From the IMG/VR virus record IMGVR_UViG_3300042938_001376, positions 1 through 47,767 of that record: a DNA stretch of 47,767 nucleotides, one strand, 5' to 3'. The stretch's first letter is position 1; every line of letters starts with the position of its first letter. Shown piece after piece: positions 14,300 through 21,987 of the stretch. The position numbers were made by a program, and so were the translations under genes. The stretch is from a virus. Below the pieces are notes generated by a model, which was given only the letters and a program-made list of their open reading frames with translations, was not told the DNA's origin and did not search any database.

Positions 14300-14992
14300 A
14301 TGAAATTAACTATCATATCAGACACTCACGGAAAACACAAACACGTACACCACGATTTACCTGGTGGCGATTTGTTGTTACACGCAGGTGACATCAGTTC
14401 TATGGGTTACGAACACGAGATCACTCAGTTTGCGGGTTGGTATGACAAAATCGTAACCTACGATCACAAAGTATTTATTGCGGGTAATCACGATTGGGGA
14501 TTCCAAAACAATGTTGAGAAAGTAAAAGGTATCTTGACAGGTTACAAAACTATTGAATATATTCAAGATGAGTTAATGACCATTCAAGATGGTGATGGAC
14601 CTGAGATTAAAATTTGGGGATCTCCTTGGCAACCTGAGTTCTACAATTGGGCGTTTAACTTACCAAAAAATGGTGAGGAGTTAAAAGCGGTATGGGATAT
14701 GATTCCTGAAGGAATTGATATCTTAATTACTCACGGACCGGCTTGGGGAATATTGGATGATGTTGAAGGTAACCGCAATGTTCACTTGGGTTGTGAATTA
14801 CTTGCTGAGAAAATCAAACAAATCAAACCTAAGATTCACATCTGTGGTCACATCCATAGTGGACACGGACATTACTTTGATGGATACACACACTACTTCA
14901 ATGCGTCTGTGTTGAATGAACAATACCTTTATTCTCACAAGCCTTGGATTATTGATTGGAATCCAGTAACCAATGAAATTGACTTTTTATAA
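14300..14992 (+). CDS. Calcineurin-like metallophosphoesterase
   Basis: 230 residues with all metallophosphoesterase motifs in order: ISDTHGKH (about 5-12), GDLLLHAGDISSMG (24-37), FIAGNHDW (about 54-61), ILITHGPAWG (about 147-156) and HICGHIHSGHGHY (about 182-194). These residues bind two metal ions that hydrolyse phosphomono- or diesters. The C-terminus FNASVLNEQY is typical of YfcE/Rv0805-like hydrolases. Substrate unknown; the RNA-repair genes elsewhere in the window make a 2',3'-cyclic phosphate or a nucleotide conceivable. Single-gene unit with its own promoter and terminator. It uses more C- and G-ending codons (CAC, AAC, TTC) than neighbours, suggesting high expression or separate origin. 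Confidence 0.94.
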   Translation: MKLTIISDTHGKHKHVHHDLPGGDLLLHAGDISSMGYEHEITQFAGWYDKIVTYDHKVFIAGNHDWGFQNNVEKVKGILTGYKTIEYIQDELMTIQDGDGPEIKIWGSPWQPEFYNWAFNLPKNGEELKAVWDMIPEGIDILITHGPAWGILDDVEGNRNVHLGCELLAEKIKQIKPKIHICGHIHSGHGHYFDGYTHYFNASVLNEQYLYSHKPWIIDWNPVTNEIDFL

Positions 14993-15029
14993 TAATCCCA
15001 ATTGACCTTCGATTGGGGTTATTGTTTTT
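14991..15029 (+). terminator. Intrinsic terminator after the phosphoesterase gene
   Basis: AATAATCCCAAT (14991-15002) pairs with ATTGGGGTTATT (15012-15023), one G-U, followed by GTTTTTG. It overlaps the stop codon. The 3' arm contains the left copy of a 17-base direct repeat. Confidence 0.8.
15007..15023 (+). repeat. 17-bp direct repeat, left copy
   Basis: CTTCGATTGGGGTTATT occurs here and at 17116-17132. The two copies bracket the surface-protein gene 15226-17094 and its unusual upstream element. Confidence 0.75.
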
Positions 15030-15133
15030 GGGTTTAAATAGTATTCGATAAAGATATATTCTAAATAATAATTAAAACACCATAAATATTCATCTATAAC
15101 GCAATTACCTTTAATTGTTTTGTGGTACTTCTA

Positions 15134-15200
15134 TATTTATGTACGTCTCGACCGGCCCATGGAATATGGGGGTTTCTTAAAAGATTCTTCAAGTGAGTAA
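15134..15200 (+). other. GC-richer leader element, possible structured RNA or tiny ORF
   Basis: Inside the 233-base gap 14993-15225, which otherwise is plain AT-rich DNA. A TATTTAT motif (15134-15140) is followed by CGTCTCGACCGGCCC, a CCCAT-GGAAT-ATGGG hairpin, and TTTCTTAAAAGATTCTTCAA. Two tiny frames exist: 15139-15180 (MYVSTGPWNMGVS) and 15159-15200 (MEYGGFLKDSSSE). The base composition contrast suggests selection, but I cannot tell RNA from peptide. Confidence 0.35.
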
Positions 15201-15207
15201 ATAACTT

Positions 15208-15218
15208 TATTTATTTAT
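15208..15218 (+). promoter_or_regulatory. Double TATTTAT motif before 15226
   Basis: TATTTATTTAT gives two overlapping copies of the putative phage promoter motif; the second ends 7 bases before the ATG at 15226. Confidence 0.5.
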
Positions 15219-15225
15219 TTTTAAT

Positions 15226-17094
15226 ATGAAGAATATACTACTTGGATTTTTTGTCCTATTTTCATCTCTCTTATTTTCACAATCATGCTTACATACCATA
15301 CAAAGAACCGACACTTGGGGTGATGGTTGGAATGGAGGTTTGGTATCTGTTTCCGTTAACGGTGTAACTGTTTTATCTAATTTAAGTTGTGTTGGAGCCG
15401 GACCTACTTCTTCTTCCTTTAGTGCTGCTGTAGGGGCAACAATTAGAGTATTCCGAACCACTGCAGGACTTTATCCTTCCGAAATGCGTATACGAGTTAT
15501 CAATGGAGCAGGAACCACCATAATCAATACTATCCAACCGGTTGCTGGATCTGCAACCGCTGGAGGGCAAACCGTATTAGCAAGTTGTGCAGGTGCCGCT
15601 GTAGGTCCATGTATTAATACCACATCATACGGATCGGCAACGGCACCATCAACACCAACAACAGTAATTATTAGTACTTGTCAATTTCAAGCAGAATACA
15701 GTACGATATATTCTTGTATTGTAGGTCGTACATATCAATCAGCTTACAATTTAGGTGGATTCATAACGGTTAGATCAGGAACATATAATGGTACGGTAAT
15801 TGCTAGTGGAAATGCTCCACTAAATTGGACATGTCCATCCTCAGGAACGTATTTCGTTCATTACAACACAAATAATACTTGTGGTACCGCTATGAACTGC
15901 GGAACATCATCTATTTCTTGTTTAACTTGCTCAGCACCTGCAGCCCCATCAAATGATTTAGTGTGTAATTCAACACCTATTACTTGTGGCCAAACCATAG
16001 CAGGAACAACAGTAAATGCCACTAACTCTGGAACGGGTGAAGGTGGATTTTGTTCTGTTAGTCAAACGCAACCTGGTGTTTGGTATGTTATTCCAGGAAA
16101 TGGACAAATCATGACTGCAAATCTTTGTGCAACGGCATGGGATAGTAAAATGTCTGTATTTTCAGGGGTAGGGTGCGGAAGTCTAACTTGTGTGGGGGGT
16201 AATGATGATTATGGTCCTGCTTGTGGTAGTTCATCCGCTTCATTTTCATGGTCTTCTGTGGTAGGAACAAATTATTATATACTAGTTCATGGGTATAGTA
16301 CGAATAGTGGTTTTTCTATAAACTTAACTTGCGTTTCACCTCCTACACCAGGACCTTGTATCAATACCATTGCATATGGAACACAAAGTTTACCGGTATT
16401 TGGTGGAATATCATATACTACGGTGCCGTGTCAATTTGCCGGTGAATATTCAGTTTGGAGTGGTGCTGTGGTAGGAACACCATATATTGCAATGACTACG
16501 GTCGCAACTGACTGGATAACAGTGAGAAGTGGGACATCTAATGGGTCTGTTATTGCCGTAGGGTTATCGCCATTATCTTTCACACCTACAAACAATAATA
16601 CCTTATACATACATGTTAATACAAACTCATTATGTGGAACAGTAAATGTATGTAGGGATGTTTCTGTGACTAGAATGTCTGCGTTACCTATTGAGTTGTT
16701 ATCGTTTGAAGGTAAGAAACAAACTAACTCAAATCTATTATATTGGTCAACCGCGTCTGAACACAATACTAGTCACTTTATTATTGAAAAAAGTGAAGAT
16801 GGTTTTAAATGGGGTGGTATCGGACAAGTACAATCTGTTGGTAACTCAACTCAAAAAATAGACTATAGTTTAGAGGATAAAGATGTGTCCCAAGTAATTA
16901 ACTACTATAGATTACATCAATATGATATTGATGGTGTTAATGAGGTATTTGGACCAATAGCTATTAACAATAGAGATGCCATTAAAATAATTGCCAAAAC
17001 TATTAATGCTGCAGGACAAGAAGTTGGCCCAAATGCTACAGGAATTGTTATTGAAATTTATACGGATGGAACCATTAGACGAGTGATAAGATAA
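15226..17094 (+). CDS. Large secreted Cys-rich surface protein with T9SS-client-like C-terminus
   Basis: 622 residues. Signal peptide 1-19 (LLFSQ end). Many Cys and repeated Gly/Thr/Ser-rich beta segments: TWGDGWNGGLVSVSVNG near the start; related blocks GPCINTTSYGSATAPSTPTT and GPCINTIAYGTQSLPVFGGI, each followed by a CQF...GEYS or AEYS block, indicating an internal duplication. Residues about 486-590 match the LPIELLSF ... NLLYWSTASEHNTSHFIIEK ... NYYRLHQYDIDGVNE module common in T9SS cargo. The end (AAGQEVGPNATGIVIEIYTD, then GTIRRVIR) resembles the last strands of a type A sorting domain, but YPNP is missing. It has no near homologue in the window. Adhesion or host-surface role inferred. 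Confidence 0.86.
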   Translation: MKNILLGFFVLFSSLLFSQSCLHTIQRTDTWGDGWNGGLVSVSVNGVTVLSNLSCVGAGPTSSSFSAAVGATIRVFRTTAGLYPSEMRIRVINGAGTTIINTIQPVAGSATAGGQTVLASCAGAAVGPCINTTSYGSATAPSTPTTVIISTCQFQAEYSTIYSCIVGRTYQSAYNLGGFITVRSGTYNGTVIASGNAPLNWTCPSSGTYFVHYNTNNTCGTAMNCGTSSISCLTCSAPAAPSNDLVCNSTPITCGQTIAGTTVNATNSGTGEGGFCSVSQTQPGVWYVIPGNGQIMTANLCATAWDSKMSVFSGVGCGSLTCVGGNDDYGPACGSSSASFSWSSVVGTNYYILVHGYSTNSGFSINLTCVSPPTPGPCINTIAYGTQSLPVFGGISYTTVPCQFAGEYSVWSGAVVGTPYIAMTTVATDWITVRSGTSNGSVIAVGLSPLSFTPTNNNTLYIHVNTNSLCGTVNVCRDVSVTRMSALPIELLSFEGKKQTNSNLLYWSTASEHNTSHFIIEKSEDGFKWGGIGQVQSVGNSTQKIDYSLEDKDVSQVINYYRLHQYDIDGVNEVFGPIAINNRDAIKIIAKTINAAGQEVGPNATGIVIEIYTDGTIRRVIR

Positions 17095-17110
17095 AATATG
17101 AATGATTATT

Positions 17111-17674
17111 TTAATCTTCGATTGGGGTTATTTTATTTTTAATTTTAGACATTACGCTTTTTAATCCGTAAACTACCGTTGCAAATGCGGCACCTGATAA
17201 TAATCTATTTGTGTCTGATGAGGTTATATTTTCATCAGATATTATGTCGTTTACGATATTCATCGTTGGGTTTAATAATAATGCAAAACCTAAAATATCT
17301 AATAGAGAATAAGTAACACCAATCACTTTACTTGATATATTATTAATTAGTTTTTTAGTGTTAATTAAAAATTCACCAACACCATTAAGGGCCTCAGTCA
17401 ATCCTTTTTCTTTAACCTCATCTAATAATATATTAGATTCGGAGTCCTTAATGATAATTGCAATTGATGTGATTAATAATAGTAATATTTCTTTTTCACT
17501 TAATGAAAATCCTGAGTTGTTTAATAACCTATCCACTGGTCCCATAAGTGCGGCCATTCCGGAACCAAACGTAAATAATATTCCGGAAGTAATATTAAAG
17601 TCTTTTAAAATATCCTTTAATATGTTTTCGGTTAAAATTGTTTTGTATTGTTCTTCTGTAATTATTATTTTCAT
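17111..17674 (-). CDS. Leader-tagged hydrophobic protein
   Basis: 187 residues opening MKIIITEEQYKTILTE|N, with LTE giving a predicted prohead-protease site after residue 16. The rest has several hydrophobic helices: FTFGSGMAALMGPVDRLL, EILLLLITSIAIII, YSLLDILGFALLL and LLSGAAFATVVYG, suggesting membrane insertion or pore-like behaviour after delivery. It is one of only three minus-strand genes and has its own TATTTAT motif. Function unknown. Confidence 0.88.
   Translation of the reverse strand: MKIIITEEQYKTILTENILKDILKDFNITSGILFTFGSGMAALMGPVDRLLNNSGFSLSEKEILLLLITSIAIIIKDSESNILLDEVKEKGLTEALNGVGEFLINTKKLINNISSKVIGVTYSLLDILGFALLLNPTMNIVNDIISDENITSSDTNRLLSGAAFATVVYGLKSVMSKIKNKITPIED
17116..17132 (+). 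repeat. 17-bp direct repeat, right copy
   Basis: CTTCGATTGGGGTTATT, identical to 15007-15023. Here it overlaps the last codons of the minus-strand gene (encoding ITPIED and stop). Confidence 0.75.
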
Positions 17675-17680
17675 ATATTG

Positions 17681-17687
17681 ATAAATA
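17681..17687 (-). promoter_or_regulatory. TATTTAT motif for the minus-strand leader gene
   Basis: On the minus strand TATTTAT is followed by six bases (CAATAT) and the ATG at 17674. Same arrangement as on the plus strand, which shows the motif is orientation-specific to the downstream gene. Confidence 0.6.
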
Positions 17688-17703
17688 TTATCAAATTGTT
17701 TAT

Positions 17704-17711
17704 TATATTTG
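17704..17711 (+). promoter_or_regulatory. -7 box TATATTTG, 4 bases before ATG
   Basis: TATATTTG, then TACT, then the ATG at 17716. Divergent to the minus-strand TATTTAT promoter. Confidence 0.65.
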
Positions 17712-17715
17712 TACT

Positions 17716-18108
17716 ATGGAAAAAATGATATATTTAGTTAGAGGAATACCAGGAAGTGGTAAGACAACTTTAGCAAAACAATTAGCCCCAAATTGGGTTT
17801 TTGAGGCAGACCATTATTTTTATGATAATGATGGTAACTACAATTTTATTGCATCTGAAATAAAAGATGCTCATAAAGAGTGTCAACAATATGTTGGATA
17901 TGCAATGGAGTCAAACACACCAAAAATTGCAGTGTCAAACACATTCACACAAGAATGGGAACTTCAACCATATTATGAATTGGCAATTAAGTATGGTTAT
18001 TATGTGACCTCTATTATTGTGGAAAATAGACACGGAGGAACAAACAAACATGGAGTTCCTGACGATAAATTAGAACAAATGAAAAACCGTTTTGAGATAA
18101 AAATATAA
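17716..18108 (+). CDS. P-loop kinase of polynucleotide-kinase / N4BP2L type
   Basis: 130 residues. Walker A GIPGSGKTT at 10-18, then FEADHYFYD (metal-binding Asp region), VSNTFTQEWE, and near the C-terminus NKHGVPDDKLEQMKNRFE. The H-G-V-P ... M-x-x-R-x-E ending is seen in Pnkp-like and N4BP2-like 5' kinases. It likely phosphorylates a nucleic-acid 5' end or a small substrate. It lies four bases before a metallophosphoesterase, echoing the kinase-phosphatase pairing of bacterial Pnkp, and an RNA ligase follows at 22252. Substrate is inferred. Confidence 0.88.
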   Translation: MEKMIYLVRGIPGSGKTTLAKQLAPNWVFEADHYFYDNDGNYNFIASEIKDAHKECQQYVGYAMESNTPKIAVSNTFTQEWELQPYYELAIKYGYYVTSIIVENRHGGTNKHGVPDDKLEQMKNRFEIKI

Positions 18109-18111
18109 GAA

Positions 18112-18765
18112 ATGAAATTTGATAAAATATTAACTAGTGGGGTTGTTTGGATTACTTCAGACACTCACTATTCGCACAAAAACATTTGTCGCGGAGTTAC
18201 CAATTGGAGAACCAAAGACGGTAAAACCCCTATAGAATCGACAAGAGACTTTAATAGTATTGAGGATATGAATAGTGTTATTGTTGATAACATCAATTCA
18301 AAAATTGGACCTGACGATACGTTGATTCACTTGGGTGATTTCTCTTTTGGTGGGTTTGATAAAATAGGGCAATTCTTGGATCGTTTGGTTTGTAAAAACA
18401 TTCACCTTGTATTAGGAAACCACGACCACCACATTAAAAATAATCGAGAAAATATCCATGATAGGTTTTTATCTATTCAAAATTATTTGGAAGTAAATAT
18501 TGGTGGTGCTGACTTTGTATTGTCTCACTATCCATTATGTAGTTGGAATCAACTATCAAAAGGGGCAATCCAACTTCACGGACACGTTCACTTACCTACA
18601 AATAAAAAATGGGGTAATGGGAAACGATTGGATGTTGGTGTTGATGGTAATAACTACCAACCTTATAAATTAACTGAGATTGTTCATATGATGGACCGCC
18701 GTGAAGTTCGTTCAGAAATAGTGAATGACCACCACTTAGATGATATAGATGGAGTTGTGGGTTAA
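18112..18765 (+). CDS. Calcineurin-like metallophosphoesterase
   Basis: 217 residues with ITSDTHYSHKNIC (about 14-26), DDTLIHLGDFSFGG (about 65-78), LVLGNHDHH (about 98-106), FVLSHYPLCSW (about 134-144) and IQLHGHVHLP (about 152-161). This is the subfamily with T-D-x-H-Y-S/F-H-x-N-I often found in phages. It is read four bases after the P-loop kinase, so the pair probably acts together, for instance removing a 3' or cyclic phosphate while the kinase adds a 5' phosphate (inference). The first phosphoesterase at 14300 is a different subfamily. Confidence 0.93.
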   Translation: MKFDKILTSGVVWITSDTHYSHKNICRGVTNWRTKDGKTPIESTRDFNSIEDMNSVIVDNINSKIGPDDTLIHLGDFSFGGFDKIGQFLDRLVCKNIHLVLGNHDHHIKNNRENIHDRFLSIQNYLEVNIGGADFVLSHYPLCSWNQLSKGAIQLHGHVHLPTNKKWGNGKRLDVGVDGNNYQPYKLTEIVHMMDRREVRSEIVNDHHLDDIDGVVG

Positions 18766-18780
18766 ACCATAACTTCAATA

Positions 18781-18787
18781 TATTTAT
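18781..18787 (+). promoter_or_regulatory. TATTTAT motif, 4 bases before ATG
   Basis: TATTTAT, AAAT, then the ATG at 18792. The palindromic run TATTTATAAATA also contains the T4-type late box TATAAATA, but that copy overlaps the start codon and cannot serve this gene. Confidence 0.6.
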
Positions 18788-18791
18788 AAAT

Positions 18792-20036
18792 ATGAAAATT
18801 ATTATAACAGAATCACAACTTAAATTTATTAACGAAGCGTTAGGGGTTCCTGATTCTATTTTAGCTGCTGCTGAAGAAGTTTTTGATATTGTTGTAAATG
18901 ATGTTAAATCAATAGATGAAAAAGAAAACACATATGCGTTTAGTGGTGATTTAGATTTTGAATTGGGAGATAAGAAAAAAATCGTAATTGATGGTTATGA
19001 GTTAACGGTTAATGTGGAAGAACTTGATGGTTATGATGGTAATGTTTTGATTATGTCAATGGGTATGGGTCAATCATTTAACTTTGATAGAGAAGTGATG
19101 ATGAAAAGAATTGAACCATCCACAACCGCTGAGATTGAAATAACATTTGGTGTTTCAGAAAATTGGGAACCACATGAGTTATATGATACGATAATGAAAG
19201 AAAGGGTAAAACATTTATCGGCTATTGCTCACGAATTAAAACACAAATATGATAAACAAGCAAAAGAATTAGATTTAGTTGGTAGAGATGCCGAATATAC
19301 TGCAACACAAAGAATGTCTACTTTTGGTATTCCGGTAATTGATCATAAATTCTTTAGATATATGTATTATACCTCAATTGCTGAAAATTTGGTTAGAACA
19401 ACAGAGGTCGCTTCAGAACTTAAAAGTAAAAATATTACCAAATCACAATTCAAAGAATTTTTAGAAAATAACAGTGTTTATAAAGAATTTATTGAAATTA
19501 AAAATTTTACATTTAATAATTTAATTGAAGGAATGAAAGAACAAATGAATAGGGTGGACGCTTTACTTGAACACATTGGTACTGATCCTGAAAATATGTC
19601 GGAAAATGAAAAAATTGATGAGGTTCTAAATCTTGTTTATGTTAACTTAGTAAATCTTAGAATGGGGATTTTTAATGATATGATTTCAGATAAAGCTGAT
19701 GAGATAAGAAATTTTTTAAAACTAATGTCTAAAAATGTCCCATCTTTTATGGAGGATGACAATAAAGAAAAAATGGATAACTTAAGAACTAAGTTTTTAA
19801 ATTACCTTATTAAATTTCAAAATGACCCAACGGGATTCTTTGAGGCTGAATGTGAAAAATTTAATTATATATCAACTAAAATGTTAAAGAAAATATCAAA
19901 ATTATATGCAATGGCAAAAGATGATAATCAACCTGTCAGCGAATCAATTATCAATTGGGAACTACACCAAAAACTAATGGAAAAAAAATACGGTAAAAGA
20001 AAAATAGAAACCGAATTTAAATTCAAAAAAAAATAG
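18792..20036 (+). CDS. Leader-tagged HExxH putative metalloprotease
   Basis: 414 residues opening MKIIITESQLKFINE|A; INE gives a predicted cut after 15. Residues 143-155 read AIAHELKHKYDKQ, an HExxH zinc helix (His147, Glu148, His151). A later YTSIAENLVRTTEVASEL (about 196-213) could supply the third ligand Glu, as in gluzincins and in phage HELxH-D proteins. The remaining 200 residues are helical and charged (EEKIDEVLNLVYVNLVNLRM-like). If the leader is a capsid-targeting sequence, this would be an injected protease. Zinc binding and proteolysis are inferred from the motif. Confidence 0.87.
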   Translation: MKIIITESQLKFINEALGVPDSILAAAEEVFDIVVNDVKSIDEKENTYAFSGDLDFELGDKKKIVIDGYELTVNVEELDGYDGNVLIMSMGMGQSFNFDREVMMKRIEPSTTAEIEITFGVSENWEPHELYDTIMKERVKHLSAIAHELKHKYDKQAKELDLVGRDAEYTATQRMSTFGIPVIDHKFFRYMYYTSIAENLVRTTEVASELKSKNITKSQFKEFLENNSVYKEFIEIKNFTFNNLIEGMKEQMNRVDALLEHIGTDPENMSENEKIDEVLNLVYVNLVNLRMGIFNDMISDKADEIRNFLKLMSKNVPSFMEDDNKEKMDNLRTKFLNYLIKFQNDPTGFFEAECEKFNYISTKMLKKISKLYAMAKDDNQPVSESIINWELHQKLMEKKYGKRKIETEFKFKKK

Positions 20037-20056
20037 TTTAATCTAAATTTATTTAT

Positions 20057-20064
20057 TATATTTG
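20057..20064 (+). promoter_or_regulatory. -7 box TATATTTG, 4 bases before GTG
   Basis: TATATTTG, TATT, then GTG at 20069. The conserved spacing supports the GTG as start codon. Confidence 0.6.
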
Positions 20065-20068
20065 TATT

Positions 20069-20260
20069 GTGAAAAAACCGTGCAAAGAATGTCCCCACGT
20101 TATTAAGAATCGTCATAATGATATGATTGTTGAATTTGGTCGTAGGACTGGTAAGAAACATAATTGTCATATGACGGAGGGTGTTAAAGATTTATGGAAT
20201 GTTACAGATAAAAAATTAGAATGTTATGGATCAAAGAGAGATGATTTACGGAGTATGTGA
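20069..20260 (+). CDS. Small Cys/His zinc-ribbon-like phage protein
   Basis: 63 residues: KKPCKECPHVIKNRHNDMIV, then GKKHNCHMTEGVKDLW and KKLECYGSKRDD. Cys5, Cys8, a His, Cys33 and Cys52 could bind Zn. The pattern C-K-x-C-P ... H-N-C-H is recalled from DUF6283-like phage proteins, but that match is uncertain. It opens an operon of four overlapping genes up to 21530. Confidence 0.83.
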   Translation: MKKPCKECPHVIKNRHNDMIVEFGRRTGKKHNCHMTEGVKDLWNVTDKKLECYGSKRDDLRSM

Positions 20261-20447
20261 TAAAACAGGTGGGTGTGATTCCTACTTTGGTTTTTTCAAA
20301 AATGAAAAAGACGCTGAACACGAAGTTGGGGTACAAGCTAACAGACTCAAGGAAGACTTGGGTATGATGGAGATTGACATTCAAACAGACCGAGCGTTAT
20401 TTGGTGGTAATCTGGTAATAGTAATTCATAGATACGTTCTTAGATGA
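20226..20447 (+). CDS. Unidentified small protein
   Basis: 73 residues. It overlaps the previous gene by 35 bases; an ATG at 20241 (giving 68 residues) is an alternative start. Contains MIYGVCDKTGGCDSYFGFFK and KDAEHEVGVQANRLKEDLGM, ending VIVIHRYVLR. Two Cys. Soluble; no family recognised. Confidence 0.75.
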   Translation: MDQREMIYGVCDKTGGCDSYFGFFKNEKDAEHEVGVQANRLKEDLGMMEIDIQTDRALFGGNLVIVIHRYVLR

Positions 20448-20707
20448 TTAAAAAATATTTGATTGTTTTCTTTTCGGCACTTATATTAGAGATTGGAAGC
20501 ACATTTTACATTACAGTTGTTGCTGACAAGAACTATATTGGAATGTTGTTCTTTGCATTCATCGGACCATTTTTATCACTACCTTTCGTGGGATTTATGG
20601 TTGAGTCAAAAACTTGGAAGGAAAGAATGAGATTGGCATTATGTTCGGGACTTGGATATTTGTTTGGGTCCTTTGTTGTAATAATATTTTTAGAATTAAT
20701 TAAATGA
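20444..20707 (+). CDS. Small polytopic membrane protein
   Basis: 87 residues with three hydrophobic segments: YLIVFFSALILEIGSTFYI, IGMLFFAFIGPFLSLPFVGF, and LALCSGLGYLFGSFVVIIFL, separated by KTWKERMR. Overlaps both neighbours by four bases (ATGA). Bacterial phage-membrane proteins of this type are common; role unknown. Confidence 0.83.
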   Translation: MIKKYLIVFFSALILEIGSTFYITVVADKNYIGMLFFAFIGPFLSLPFVGFMVESKTWKERMRLALCSGLGYLFGSFVVIIFLELIK

Positions 20708-21009
20708 AAACAATAGAAACTAAATTTGGAACATATATAGATATGGAAACAGAAACAAGCACAAAATTAACTGGTGATAAAATCACGGTATTTGTAGAAA
20801 GATTGAAAAAAATTGGTATTGATGTAAAACTATCAGGAAACTTTCCTTGGGTATATATTACTGAAATCTGTGGTAAAAGAGTAACTGAAAAGTTTGAAGG
20901 GAATCACGGATTTACATTAATATTTTTACCGGGTAGAAACGATAGTCCACCATCCGAGTTTACGGATATTACAGAAATTTTTAAACTAATTAGAAAATAC
21001 GCAAAATGA
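20704..21009 (+). CDS. Small phage-family protein
   Basis: 101 residues. The centre LSGNFPWVYITEICGKRVTE followed by KFEGNHGFTLIFLPGR and the C-terminal ITEIFKLIRKY match a hypothetical family I recall from phages. Alpha/beta, soluble, function unknown. ATGA overlaps on both sides. Confidence 0.86.
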   Translation: MKTIETKFGTYIDMETETSTKLTGDKITVFVERLKKIGIDVKLSGNFPWVYITEICGKRVTEKFEGNHGFTLIFLPGRNDSPPSEFTDITEIFKLIRKYAK

Positions 21010-21530
21010 ATTTAGACAAATTAACAATGGACGAACTTATTTCATTAAGAAATGAAATTCAAGGAAAAATACATTCCTACACAGATGGGTATTTGTATAT
21101 CTGTTCTGTTCGTCAGTTCGGTAGTGTATGGGAAGAAAAACCAAGTAGTTTATATGGTTTAAGAGAACTTTGTGATTCATATTACGGTGACAATGGTATT
21201 GTTGATGTTTATACCAACAATCCAAATTTAGAATTTTCTGAAATGGAGTTTGAAAATTATGGTGACGTTATGTTTATTAAATCTGAGGACGATTACAGAG
21301 AGTGGATTAAACACACTAAAAGTAAAAATCTTATTGAAGATGTAACACAACGACTTGATGAGTGGGATGAAAGTAAAAATTTACCATTTAAGTATCGTCC
21401 TTCTTTTGCTCCACATTGGACAAGAGAAGATGTTAATGAATGGGTTACAGAGTTTGAAAGTAATAAGTGGGATTTTGTTGAACCAAGATCTATGAAGGTA
21501 AAATATTCTGAAGAAGATGGTGAAGATTAA
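21006..21530 (+). CDS. Unidentified acidic protein
   Basis: 174 residues, rich in Asp, Glu, Trp and Tyr. Begins with a helix (LDKLTMDELISLRNEIQGKI) and ends in an acidic tail. A central ELCDSYYGDNGIVDVYTNNP could be a small alpha/beta fold. Last gene of the operon that starts at 20069. No family recognised. Confidence 0.83.
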   Translation: MNLDKLTMDELISLRNEIQGKIHSYTDGYLYICSVRQFGSVWEEKPSSLYGLRELCDSYYGDNGIVDVYTNNPNLEFSEMEFENYGDVMFIKSEDDYREWIKHTKSKNLIEDVTQRLDEWDESKNLPFKYRPSFAPHWTREDVNEWVTEFESNKWDFVEPRSMKVKYSEEDGED

Positions 21531-21542
21531 AAAAATAATTAA

Positions 21543-21550
21543 TATATTTG
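21543..21550 (+). promoter_or_regulatory. -7 box TATATTTG, 4 bases before ATG
   Basis: TATATTTG, TGAT, then the ATG at 21555. Drives the cREC-RNA ligase operon. Confidence 0.65.
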
Positions 21551-21554
21551 TGAT

Positions 21555-21977
21555 ATGGAATTAGAAAAACAAAAATACAGAATCTATCTAGATGATGTTC
21601 GTACACCGGTAGATCCAAGTTGGATTGTTGTTCGTTCTTATGATGAATTTGTTAGTAAGATAAATGAAATTGGTTTGGAGAACATTGAACTAATATCTTT
21701 GGATCATGATTTGGGTGATACCGCAATGAGAGAATGGCATTACGGAGTTGTAAAAAACTATACTATCAATTACGATAACATCACCGAAAAAACTGGTATG
21801 GATTGCACCAAGTGGTTAGTTAATCAATGGTTAGATGGTAAACATATTGTTGAAGTTGTAGTACATTCAGCAAATGCGGTGGGTAGTGGAAACATGATGG
21901 GTTACATCAACAATTACCGACACTTGAATAGAATGGAACAAAATTGTGTAAGAGTTAAAATTGAACATACAGTATAA
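21555..21977 (+). CDS. cREC (cyclic-phosphate processing receiver-like) domain protein
   Basis: 140 residues. YRIYLDDVRTP (about 8-18), VVRSYDEFV (about 26-34), LISLDHDLGD (about 47-56), TGMDCTKWLVN (about 79-89) and VHSANAVGSGNMMGYINNY (about 102-120) are the successive motifs of the cREC family. This receiver-like domain was named by Burroughs and Aravind from its association with RNA-repair genes, where processing of terminal cyclic phosphates is proposed. The RNA ligase two genes downstream fits that context. Active-site Asp residues and the H-S-x-N motif are intact. Confidence 0.87.
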   Translation: MELEKQKYRIYLDDVRTPVDPSWIVVRSYDEFVSKINEIGLENIELISLDHDLGDTAMREWHYGVVKNYTINYDNITEKTGMDCTKWLVNQWLDGKHIVEVVVHSANAVGSGNMMGYINNYRHLNRMEQNCVRVKIEHTV

Positions 21978-21987
21978 AAAAATAGTT

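Noticed and set aside
15207-15570. Minus-strand ORFs opposite the surface-protein gene
   Set aside because: Antisense of a gene with a clear signal peptide and domain structure; no promoter motif upstream.
18785-18792. T4-type late promoter box TATAAATA
   Set aside because: It overlaps the start codon it would serve and is the by-product of the palindromic TATTTATAAATA; other genes have only TATTTAT on the coding strand.
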